Assembly: GCF_050699915.1 (NCBI RefSeq)
Contig: NZ_JBOHGA010000064.1
Span: 1-30,279, forward strand
Length of the DNA stretch: 30,279 bases
Direction of reading: 5' to 3'
Origin: Actinophytocola sp050699915
Lineage (GTDB): Bacteria; Actinomycetota; Actinomycetes; Mycobacteriales; Pseudonocardiaceae
Part shown: positions 21,137 through 27,676 of the stretch, piece after piece
Numbering within the stretch: position 1 is the stretch's first letter
Layout of the letters: every line of letters starts with the position of its first letter
Made by a program: the position numbers and the translations under genes
Notes under the pieces: generated by a model
Told to the model about the DNA's origin: nothing
What the model saw: only the letters and a program-made list of their open reading frames with translations
The model's database searches: none

Positions 21137-22690
21137 GTGAAGGAACACCAGCACAGACCCGTTCTCGTGGTCGACTTCGGCGCGCAGTACGCCCAGCTCA
21201 TCGCCCGGCGGATCCGGGAGGTTCAGGTGTACTCGGAGGTCGTGCCGCACACGGACTCCGTGGCCTCGATGCTGGCGCGGGACCCGCTCGCGATCGTCCT
21301 GTCGGGCGGGCCGTCGTCGGTGTACGCCGAGGACGCGCCGGCCGTCGACCCGGCGCTGTTCGAGGCCGGGGTGCCGGTGTTCGGCATCTGCTACGGGTTC
21401 CAGGCGATGGCGCGGGCGTTGGGCGGGGAGGTCGCGCACACCGGGACGCGGGAGTACGGGCGGACCGTGCTGGCCGCTGACGGCGGCCTGCTGCACGCCG
21501 ACCTGCCGGCGCGGCATCCGGTGTGGATGTCGCATGGGGACTCGGTGACGGCCGCGCCGCCCGGGTTCGCGGTCACCGCCGGGTCGGCCGGCACGCCGGT
21601 CGCGGCGTTCGAATCCGTGTCGCGCCGGCTCGCGGGGGTGCAGTACCACCCGGAGGTGGCGCACTCCCCGCACGGACAAGAGGTGCTGCGGCGGTTCCTG
21701 CACGACATCGCCGGGCTGCGTCCTTCGTGGACGATCGCGTCCATTGTGGACGAACAGGTCTCGCGGATCCGTGCCGCGATCGGGCCAACCGGGCGGGCGA
21801 TCTGCGGGCTGTCCGGCGGGGTGGACTCGGCGGTGGCGGCGGCGCTCGTGCAGCGGGCCATCGGGGACCGGCTGACGTGTGTGTTCGTCGACCACGGGCT
21901 GCTGCGTGCCGGCGAGCGCGGGCAGGTGGAGCGGGACTACGTGGCGGCGACCGGGGTCAAGCTGGTCACCGTCGACGCGCAGGACCGGTTCCTTGACGCG
22001 CTGGCCGGCGTGACGGACCCGGAGCAGAAGCGGAAGATCATCGGGCGTGAGTTCATCCGGGTGTTCGAGGAGGCCGAGCGTTCCCTGGCCTCCACCGGAG
22101 TCGAGTTCCTGGTGCAGGGCACGCTGTATCCCGACGTGGTCGAGTCGGGCGGCGGCACCGGGGCGGCGAACATCAAGAGCCACCACAACGTCGGCGGGCT
22201 GCCGGACGATCTGGCGTTCACGCTCGTGGAGCCGCTGCGGGAGCTGTTCAAGGACGAGGTGCGGCGGGTCGGCCTGGAGCTGGGTCTGCCGGAGACGATC
22301 GTGCACCGCCAGCCGTTCCCCGGGCCGGGCCTGGGCATCCGGATCATCGGTTCGGTGACTGCGGCCCGGCTCGAGATCCTGCGGTCGGCCGACTCGATCG
22401 CCCGCGAGGAGCTGACCGCGGCCGGGCTCGATCGAGACATCTGGCAGTGCCCGGTGGTACTGCTCGCGGACGTACACAGCGTGGGCGTACAGGGCGACTT
22501 CCGGACGTACGGGCACCCGGTCGTGCTGCGCCCGGTCTCGTCGGAGGACGCCATGACCGCCGACTGGACCCGCCTGCCCTACGACGTTCTGGAGCGCATC
22601 TCGACCCGCATCACGAACGAGGTCCCGGACGTGAACCGAGTGGTCCTGGACGTCACGTCAAAGCCCCCCGGCACGATCGAATGGGAATGA
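21137..22690 (+). CDS. guaA: GMP synthase (glutamine-hydrolysing)
   Basis: 517 residues. The N-terminal class I glutamine amidotransferase domain (about 1-195) has VVDFGAQYAQLIARRIRE, the nucleophile Cys in FGICYGFQAMA, and His/Glu in GVQYHPEV. The ATP pyrophosphatase domain has the PP-loop GLSGGVDSAVAAAL and the C-terminal dimerisation part has HRQPFPGPGLGIRIIG and ends in KPPGTIEWE. It converts XMP to GMP using ATP and glutamine, completing the pathway begun by guaB2 upstream. GTG start, probably leaderless. Its TGA overlaps the next ATG (ATGA), coupling it to a small membrane protein. Confidence 0.97.
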   Translation: MKEHQHRPVLVVDFGAQYAQLIARRIREVQVYSEVVPHTDSVASMLARDPLAIVLSGGPSSVYAEDAPAVDPALFEAGVPVFGICYGFQAMARALGGEVAHTGTREYGRTVLAADGGLLHADLPARHPVWMSHGDSVTAAPPGFAVTAGSAGTPVAAFESVSRRLAGVQYHPEVAHSPHGQEVLRRFLHDIAGLRPSWTIASIVDEQVSRIRAAIGPTGRAICGLSGGVDSAVAAALVQRAIGDRLTCVFVDHGLLRAGERGQVERDYVAATGVKLVTVDAQDRFLDALAGVTDPEQKRKIIGREFIRVFEEAERSLASTGVEFLVQGTLYPDVVESGGGTGAANIKSHHNVGGLPDDLAFTLVEPLRELFKDEVRRVGLELGLPETIVHRQPFPGPGLGIRIIGSVTAARLEILRSADSIAREELTAAGLDRDIWQCPVVLLADVHSVGVQGDFRTYGHPVVLRPVSSEDAMTADWTRLPYDVLERISTRITNEVPDVNRVVLDVTSKPPGTIEWE

Positions 22691-23172
22691 ACCGGGCACG
22701 GCTGGGGCCGCGGCCGCGGCGCACGATAGGCGCCGTCGCCTCGTGGGTCGTCGGGATCTTCGTCGCGGCGGTGCTCGCGCGTGCCATGATCACCGGCTCG
22801 TTGCCGGTGCTCGGCGGCGGTGCCGGGCTGCTCGTGCTGGCCGCGTGGGCGCTGCTGTGGTGGCGCTACCGGCAGCGGGGCGTGTACGTGAGCATGACGA
22901 CGGTGTGGGTGTGCCGCGTCTTCGGCACCAGTCAGTTCCCGCTCGCCTCGGTGATCGACATCGCCACGGTCCCGTCCGGCAAGGAGGGCGACGGCATCCG
23001 GCGGCTGGTGCTGCGCGCGGAGGGCGGGCAGCGCGCCGTCGCCCCGCTGCGCGGCTACGCCCGCGGGCACGACGACCCGTCCGGGCCGCTGGACGTGTTG
23101 CCGGCGGCGGAGTTCGACCGGCTGCTCGAGGACCTGCGCCTGCGCGCCGCGGTCGCACCGGCGACCGAATAG
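22687..23172 (+). CDS. Membrane protein with two N-terminal helices and a PH-like domain
   Basis: 161 residues; ATG overlaps the guaA stop (ATGA), and an in-frame ATG six bases earlier is possible. A basic N-terminus (NRARLGPRPRR) leads into two transmembrane helices (about 14-35 AVASWVVGIFVAAVLARAM and 42-60 GGAGLLVLAAWALLWW). The soluble rest (VYVSMTTVWVCRVFGTSQFP, then VIDIATVP) resembles the bacterial PH domain pattern found after two helices. The coupling to guaA need not imply a role in purine synthesis. A strong hairpin terminator follows 16 bases after its stop. Confidence 0.75.
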   Translation: MNRARLGPRPRRTIGAVASWVVGIFVAAVLARAMITGSLPVLGGGAGLLVLAAWALLWWRYRQRGVYVSMTTVWVCRVFGTSQFPLASVIDIATVPSGKEGDGIRRLVLRAEGGQRAVAPLRGYARGHDDPSGPLDVLPAAEFDRLLEDLRLRAAVAPATE

Positions 23173-23188
23173 GCGGCCGGCATGGACC

Positions 23189-23220
23189 GAGGGCGGCCTC
23201 CCGGTTGGGAGACCGCCCTC
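23189..23220. terminator. Bidirectional terminator between convergent genes
   Basis: GAGGGCGGCCTCCC (23189-23202), loop GGTT, GGGAGACCGCCCTC (23207-23220): a 14-bp stem with a single C-A mismatch. It lies between the plus-strand PH-like gene and the minus-strand 73-residue membrane protein. Confidence 0.8.
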
Positions 23221-23240
23221 GAGTGGGACACGATGTCTTG

Positions 23241-23462
23241 CTAGCGCTTGCGGCGACCACCCCGCAGCGAGGACGCCAGCAGGAGAACGCCGACCAGCAG
23301 CGCGCCGCCGGTGACGAGCCAGCGTGGGTCGACCGTCGGGAGCCACAGGCGGCCGTCGCTCAGGACGTAGCCCGAGGCGACCAGCGTGGCCAGGCCCATG
23401 ATGAGGGTGAACACGTCCGGCCAGCGGCGCCGGGTCTCCGTCTCGCGGGTCTTGTCAGCCAC
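23241..23462 (-). CDS. Small two-helix membrane protein downstream of the PspC/LiaF-like gene
   Basis: 73 residues. The GTG at 23462 is chosen because GGAGG lies 6 bases upstream (inside the end of the preceding gene). After a charged N-terminus (ADKTRETETRRRWPD) come two hydrophobic segments (VFTLIMGLATLVASGYVL and WLVTGGALLVGVLLLASSL), then a basic tail (RGGRRKR). It overlaps the PspC/LiaF-like gene by 8 bases, so it is part of the same stress module. Function unknown; probably accessory. Confidence 0.75.
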   Translation of the reverse strand: MADKTRETETRRRWPDVFTLIMGLATLVASGYVLSDGRLWLPTVDPRWLVTGGALLVGVLLLASSLRGGRRKR

Positions 23463-24768
23463 GACGCACCTCCACAGCACCCGTTCCGACCTCGATCTGC
23501 ATGTCCACGTCCAGCCCGCCCGGTCCGTCGGGGCCGTCGTCCTCGACGGTCACCACGTTGTCGTTCGTGCCCGCCCGCTCGCGGTCGAGGCACTGCACGT
23601 CACCCAGGTCCGCCTCGCACCTGATGTCGACGTCGGCCGACTCCGGCACGATCACTTGGACGTCGCCCAGGTCGAGCTTGATCCGCGTGTCGACCGAACT
23701 GGACGCCGGCAGCTTGGTCAGGTCCAGCTCGACCGCGCCGACCCCGAGCCGGTACTCCGAGCGCACCTCGGAGACCCTCGTCGGCTGCGCCTTGATCTCG
23801 CCGACCCCGCCGCTCACGCCGTTCGGGAGGATCGTCGTCATCGCGATGCCGATCGCGGCCAGCGGCACCGCGAAGCCGATCAGCCCGCGCCCGCCCCGGC
23901 GGAACGAGCCGACGACCATGCCGATCCCGAGCAGGGCCAACACGATGCCGATGATGTGCTGCGCGTCGATCCAGCCGCCGGCCGCCGACGACAGCACCGC
24001 CGCGGTGATCAGGGCGAAGCCCACGGTCAGCAGGCTGATCCGGGACCGGCGCTTCGGCGCGCGCGGCTCCTCCTCCGGCTCGACCTCCTGCGGCGTCGGC
24101 TCCGGCAGGTCCCACGCGAACGGCGCGGCACCCAGCGGGTCCCAGGCCGGGGGCGTGTCACGGGCCTCCGGCTCGGCCTCCCGGCGCTCGGCGACGGGCG
24201 GCGGCTCGTTGGTCAGCGGATCCACCGGCTGGTTCGGCAGCGGCATGGTCGTGCCCGACATCGGCGCCGCGGTCGTCGGCATGTCCGCCATCGGCTGGGC
24301 GACCGGCTCGGCCGGCGCCGCGCCGAGGTGGCCTCGGTTGCGGTGCAACAGGTACAGCGCGACACCCACCAGGACCACGCTCGCGATGCCGGGGAAGCCC
24401 GGGAAGAACCCGCCGAAGAACCAACTGAACATCGGCACCATGGCGATGCAGAGCAGCACGGTGAACGCGCTGGACGTGGAGCTGCGGCCGCGTCCGATCA
24501 GCGACTCGAACGGCGACACCTCGTCGTCCTGCTCGGGCAGGAAGAGCCAGCCGAGCAGGTAGAGCACGATGCCCGCGCCGCCGTAGATCGTCGCCACCAC
24601 GAAGCCGACCCGCACGATCGTCGGGTCGATCCGGTAGCGCCTCGCGATCCCCGCCGCCACGCCGGCGATCTTGCGGCCGCGCCGCGGCCGCCTGGGTCTC
24701 GTAGACCAGAAGTCCTTGACTGTGTCCTCGACGCCGGCCATGCCGGAAGTCTGCTGTGTCCCACTCAC
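23455..24768 (-). CDS. PspC domain membrane protein with LiaF-like C-terminal domain
   Basis: 437 residues from a GTG at 24768. Residues about 25-85 form a PspC domain (GRKIAGVAAGIARRYRIDPT, then GAGIVLYLLGWLFLP). A second membrane part, a Pro/Glu-rich cytoplasmic linker, and three more hydrophobic helices follow. The C-terminal about 110 residues resemble the LiaF/DUF2154-type beta domain (YRLGVGAVELDLTKLP, then IKLDLGDVQVIVPESADVDI). LiaF-like proteins hold a partner histidine kinase off until envelope stress. The divergent kinase-regulator pair at 24900-26875 is the obvious partner. Several upstream starts exist; CATGCT 7 bases before this GTG suits a leaderless start. Confidence 0.85.
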   Translation of the reverse strand: MSGTQQTSGMAGVEDTVKDFWSTRPRRPRRGRKIAGVAAGIARRYRIDPTIVRVGFVVATIYGGAGIVLYLLGWLFLPEQDDEVSPFESLIGRGRSSTSSAFTVLLCIAMVPMFSWFFGGFFPGFPGIASVVLVGVALYLLHRNRGHLGAAPAEPVAQPMADMPTTAAPMSGTTMPLPNQPVDPLTNEPPPVAERREAEPEARDTPPAWDPLGAAPFAWDLPEPTPQEVEPEEEPRAPKRRSRISLLTVGFALITAAVLSSAAGGWIDAQHIIGIVLALLGIGMVVGSFRRGGRGLIGFAVPLAAIGIAMTTILPNGVSGGVGEIKAQPTRVSEVRSEYRLGVGAVELDLTKLPASSSVDTRIKLDLGDVQVIVPESADVDIRCEADLGDVQCLDRERAGTNDNVVTVEDDGPDGPGGLDVDMQIEVGTGAVEVRRG

Positions 24769-24775
24769 GTTATCG

Positions 24776-24781
24776 AGCATG
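24776..24781 (-). promoter_or_regulatory. -10-like element of the PspC/LiaF-like gene
   Basis: On the minus strand CATGCT lies 7 bases before the GTG at 24768, with no Shine-Dalgarno sequence. A twin CATGCT occurs on the plus strand at 24856-24861, upstream of the kinase gene. Confidence 0.3.
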
Positions 24782-24801
24782 CGACGCGCGGGCCGGCGGC
24801 A

Positions 24802-24848
24802 CATCAGGGAGTGACCCTGATGTTCGACCCTGGGGTATTTCCCTGATG
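24802..24848. promoter_or_regulatory. Regulatory repeats between the PspC/LiaF-like and kinase genes
   Basis: CATCAGGG (24802-24809) and CCCTGATG (24815-24822) are a perfect 8-bp inverted repeat with spacer AGTGA. CCCTG recurs at 24828 and, as a full CCCTGATG, at 24841, so three CCCTG copies start exactly 13 bases apart (24815, 24828, 24841). This fits an array of sites for the LuxR-type regulator encoded downstream, controlling both divergent units. Confidence 0.65.
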
Positions 24849-24899
24849 GAGGGAGCATGCTGGTCGTGTGACCATGGACGGGTGCCAGCACAGGTGGTG

Positions 24900-26189
24900 A
24901 TGACGTCGGACAGTGAGCGGGATCTGGAGCGCGCGAAGCCCTCCGGCCCGCCGGCTCCGGTCGACGACGTGGTCAAGATGCGGCGCCGGCGAAACGGCCG
25001 TGCGGTGGCCGGGGTCGCCGGCGGCATCGCCGACCACCTGGACATCCGCGTGCTCTGGGTGCGGATGGCGTTCGCGGTGCTCGCGGCGCTCGGCGGGGCC
25101 GGCGTGCTCGCCTACGGCCTGCTCTGGGTGTTCGTGCAGCAGCAGTCCCGCGAGGAGGCGCAGCGCGAGGTCTCGCGCAAGGAACGCCAGCAGGCCCGCG
25201 GCATGATCGCGCTGGGCATCGGTCTCGCCATCGGCGCCGGCACGTTGTCCGGCACGCTCAACGGCTGGGTCGTCGGCGGTCTCGGCGTCATGATCGTCGG
25301 CGTCGCCCTGGTCTGGCGGGAGGCCGACGACTCCACCCGCCGCCGCGTCTCCAGCGGCTTCCTCGGCGCGGTGCTCGGCGACGGCGGGCGAAGTGCGCTC
25401 TTCCGGGTGCTGGCCGGCGGCGCGCTGGTGATCTCCGGCATCGTCGTGTTCCTGATCCGCAGCGTGGACATCGACCAGATGCAGTTCGCGCTGCTCTCGG
25501 TGGTGGCCACGCTGATCGGCGTCGCGGTGCTGACCGTGCCGTTCTGGCTGCGGCTGGTCCGCGATCTGGGCGAGGAGCGCCGGGCTCGCATCCGCACCGA
25601 GGAGCGCGCGGAGATCGCCGCGCACCTGCACGACTCGGTGCTGCAGACACTCGCGCTGATCCAGAAGCAGTCCGAGACGCCGCGCGAGGTGCTGCGGCTG
25701 GCCCGCGGCCAGGAGCGGCAGCTGCGCGGCTGGCTGTACGGACCGGCGGGCTACGGCCGCAAGTCCGACGGCGCGGCCGACGGCGAGGACGCGCTGACGC
25801 TGGCCGAGGCGATCGCGCAGGCCTGCGGCGAGGTGGAGGACCAGTTCGCGATCCAGGTCCAGCAGGTCGTGGTCGGCGACACCCAGCTCGACGAGAAGCT
25901 CGCCGGCCTGGTGTTCGCGGCCCGCGAGGCGGTGGTCAACGCGGCCAAGCACGCGGAGGTCTCCGAGGTCTCCGTCTACGCCGAGGTGGAGCCCGAAAAG
26001 GTGACCATCTTCGTGCGCGACCGGGGCAAGGGCTTCGACGTCGGTGCGGTTCCGGGGGACCGGCATGGCCTCGCGGACTCGATCCGGGGCAGGATGGAGC
26101 GCAACGGCGGCGAGCTGCGGCTGCGTACGGCGCCCGGCGAGGGCACCGAGGTGGCGCTGCTGATGCCACGCGCCGTCGTGAACGCCTGA
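24900..26189 (+). CDS. Sensor histidine kinase with N-terminal PspC domain
   Basis: 429 residues. An N-terminal PspC domain (about 25-80: GRAVAGVAGGIADHLDIRVL, then GLLWVFVQQ) is followed by four or more membrane helices (about 98-220), a HisKA_3 dimerisation region with the phospho-acceptor His244 in AAHLHDSVLQTL, and an ATPase domain (AAREAVVNAAKHA, DRGKGFD, and HGLADSIRGRM). The architecture is that of LiaS/DesK-like envelope-stress kinases. The start is uncertain (GTG 24882, GTG 24897 or ATG 24900; AGGTGG sits nearby). It precedes its regulator by 17 bases and diverges from the PspC/LiaF-like gene. Confidence 0.9.
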   Translation: MTSDSERDLERAKPSGPPAPVDDVVKMRRRRNGRAVAGVAGGIADHLDIRVLWVRMAFAVLAALGGAGVLAYGLLWVFVQQQSREEAQREVSRKERQQARGMIALGIGLAIGAGTLSGTLNGWVVGGLGVMIVGVALVWREADDSTRRRVSSGFLGAVLGDGGRSALFRVLAGGALVISGIVVFLIRSVDIDQMQFALLSVVATLIGVAVLTVPFWLRLVRDLGEERRARIRTEERAEIAAHLHDSVLQTLALIQKQSETPREVLRLARGQERQLRGWLYGPAGYGRKSDGAADGEDALTLAEAIAQACGEVEDQFAIQVQQVVVGDTQLDEKLAGLVFAAREAVVNAAKHAEVSEVSVYAEVEPEKVTIFVRDRGKGFDVGAVPGDRHGLADSIRGRMERNGGELRLRTAPGEGTEVALLMPRAVVNA

Positions 26190-26206
26190 GCCGAGGAGGG
26201 ATGTCC

Positions 26207-26875
26207 GTGACCGAGGGCGAGAAGGGCCCGGTCCGCGTGTTTCTGGTGGACGACCACGGGTTGTTCCGGGCCGGCGTGCGCGCCGAGCTGGACTCGATCA
26301 CCGACGAGATCGAGGTGGTCGGCGAGGCGGGCACGGTCGGCGAGGCGGTCGCGGGCATCGGGCACCGCAAGCCGGACGTGGTGCTGCTCGACGTGCACAT
26401 GCCCGACGGCGGCGGCGCCGAGGTGCTGCGCCGGGCGCGCAAGGACAACCCCGAGGTCGTGTTCCTGGCGCTGTCGGTGTCCGACGCGGCCGAGGACGTG
26501 ATCGCGGTGATCCGGGCCGGCGCGCGCGGGTACGTCACGAAGACGATCTCGAGCCACGAGCTCGTCCGCGCGGTCGTGCGGGTCTCCGAGGGCGACGCGG
26601 TGTTCTCGCCGCGGCTGGCCGGGTTCGTGCTGGACGCGTTCGCCGACCGGCCGGGCGCGGCGCCGATCTCCGATCCCGAGCTGGACCTGCTGACCCCGCG
26701 CGAGCGCGACGTGCTGCGTCTACTGGCCCGCGGCTACGCGTACAAGGAGATCGCGGCGGAGCTGTTCATCTCGGTGAAGACGGTCGAGACGCACGTGTCC
26801 AGCGTGCTGCGCAAGACACAGCTGTCCAACCGCTATGAGCTGTCCCGCTGGGCATCGGACCGCCGGTTGGTCTGA
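26207..26875 (+). CDS. LuxR/NarL-family response regulator of the PspC kinase
   Basis: 222 residues. The receiver domain (about 8-122) has VFLVDDHGLF, phospho-acceptor Asp62 in VVLLDVHMPD and Lys in GYVTKTISS; the HTH (about 150-215) has LTPRERDVLRLLARGYAYKE, then SVKTVETHVSSVLRKT. All phosphorylation residues are present, unlike the orphan regulator at 549. GAGGAGGG at 26193-26200 lies 6 bases before this GTG; an ATG at 26201 directly abuts it and is the alternative start. Likely target: the CCCTG repeats at 24802-24848. Confidence 0.92.
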   Translation: MTEGEKGPVRVFLVDDHGLFRAGVRAELDSITDEIEVVGEAGTVGEAVAGIGHRKPDVVLLDVHMPDGGGAEVLRRARKDNPEVVFLALSVSDAAEDVIAVIRAGARGYVTKTISSHELVRAVVRVSEGDAVFSPRLAGFVLDAFADRPGAAPISDPELDLLTPRERDVLRLLARGYAYKEIAAELFISVKTVETHVSSVLRKTQLSNRYELSRWASDRRLV

Positions 26876-26917
26876 TCTCGGGCTCTTTTGCTCTGCCGCA
26901 AAGGCGTTTTCCGGGGA

Positions 26918-26923
26918 TACAGT
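26918..26923 (+). promoter_or_regulatory. -10 element for the Pro/Gly-rich membrane protein
   Basis: TACAGT, preceded by GGGGA, lies 8 bases before the ATG at 26932 with no Shine-Dalgarno sequence, suggesting a leaderless transcript. Confidence 0.4.
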
Positions 26924-26931
26924 GATCGCTC

Positions 26932-27405
26932 ATGCGACGCTTCCTGGTGATCGTCCAGGTGATCTTGGTCGTGGCCGGTCTCGGCCTCGGCGGTTTTGTC
27001 GGGTACCAGGCGTGGGACCTGAGGGGCAAGAGCGCGGCGCCGGACGAGCTGCCGTCCTACCTCATCCTCGCCGTGGTCGCGCTGGTGTTGGTGGCCGCGG
27101 CCCATGTGGTGCGACCGCGCGAGGACGCCGAGCCGGAGTCCTTGGCGGCCCCGCAGCGGCGGGCGCCTGGCCAGCCGCCGTTCCAGCCCGGCGGATACCG
27201 ACCGGGCGGACCGCATACCGGCTCGCAGCCTCCGATCGGTGGCCCGGGCGGTCCAGGGGGCCCGCATACCGGCTCGCAGCCGCCGATCGGTCCGGGTGGT
27301 CCCGGTGGTCCGCAGACCGGCCCGCAGCCGCGGCTCGGCGGTCCGGACCAGCCCTACGGCGACCAGCCGTTCGGCGGTCGCACCGAGCAGTACCCGCGGC
27401 CCTAG
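26932..27405 (+). CDS. Two-helix membrane protein with Pro/Gly-rich repeat tail
   Basis: 157 residues. Two transmembrane helices (about 4-25 FLVIVQVILVVAGLGLGGFV and 43-60 YLILAVVALVLVAAAHVV) are followed by a hydrophilic tail of about 95 residues rich in Gly, Pro and Gln. The tail contains the unit GGPHTGSQPPIG twice and a diverged third copy (GGPQTGPQPRLG), with DNA periods of 51 and 48 bases from about 27210 to 27340. The tail lies on the cytoplasmic side if the helices form a hairpin. No family recognised. Its stop TAG shares CTAG with the stop of the opposite-strand remnant. Confidence 0.78.
   Translation: MRRFLVIVQVILVVAGLGLGGFVGYQAWDLRGKSAAPDELPSYLILAVVALVLVAAAHVVRPREDAEPESLAAPQRRAPGQPPFQPGGYRPGGPHTGSQPPIGGPGGPGGPHTGSQPPIGPGGPGGPQTGPQPRLGGPDQPYGDQPFGGRTEQYPRP
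27208..27340 (+). repeat. In-frame tandem repeat, about 17 codons per unit
   Basis: CCGCATACCGGCTCGCAGCC occurs near 27211 and again near 27262, with a diverged third copy near 27310. Period 51 then 48 bases, both multiples of three, so copy number could change without loss of frame. Confidence 0.65.
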
Positions 27406-27602
27406 CTCTTGGCGGCTGCCACCACCGGGAGCGGGTCCAGTACCGGCGCCCGGCGGCGTACCCGGGTCAGCGCGACCCCGGCGAGCACGACCACCATGCC
27501 GGCGATGACGCGCGGGTCGAGGACCTCGTCGAGCACGAGCGCGCCGAGCAGGACCAAGACCAGGACCGCGATTGCGGCGCTGACGTGAAGCTGCACCGAT
27601 TC
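27402..27602 (-). pseudogene. Remnant resembling the C-terminal helices of an EamA/DMT transporter
   Basis: On the minus strand about 66 residues end at a TAG (27402-27404): SAAIAVLVLVLLGALVLDEV, then RVIAGMVVVLAGVALTR. This is the pattern of the last two helices of an EamA family exporter (a gate helix, L-D-E, then an AGM..AG..L helix). The upstream part of the gene is missing: the frame runs into the kinase gene at 27677, where it is only a shadow. No start codon with a ribosome site is visible. Likely a truncated leftover. It could alternatively be a small orphan membrane protein. Bases 27603-27676 show nothing else. Confidence 0.5.
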
Positions 27603-27676
27603 CAGCTGGTCCCGGTGCGCTGTCTGCTGGACGCACGGGCGAGGTCCGCGAAGTCGGTCGCGGACCGGTAGGCGGC

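Noticed and set aside
21095..22516. Long N-terminal extension of the aldehyde dehydrogenase frame opposite guaA
   Set aside because: The extension is antisense to guaA and has no ALDH similarity; the ALDH fold begins after ATG 21094.
23386..24846. 486-residue plus-strand open frame
   Set aside because: Antisense to the PspC/LiaF-like gene, with His/Arg/Asp-rich shadow composition.
26835..27671. Plus-strand 278-residue frame crossing the Pro/Gly-rich membrane gene
   Set aside because: It is out of frame with the gene that has helices, repeats and a promoter element; no recognisable domain.
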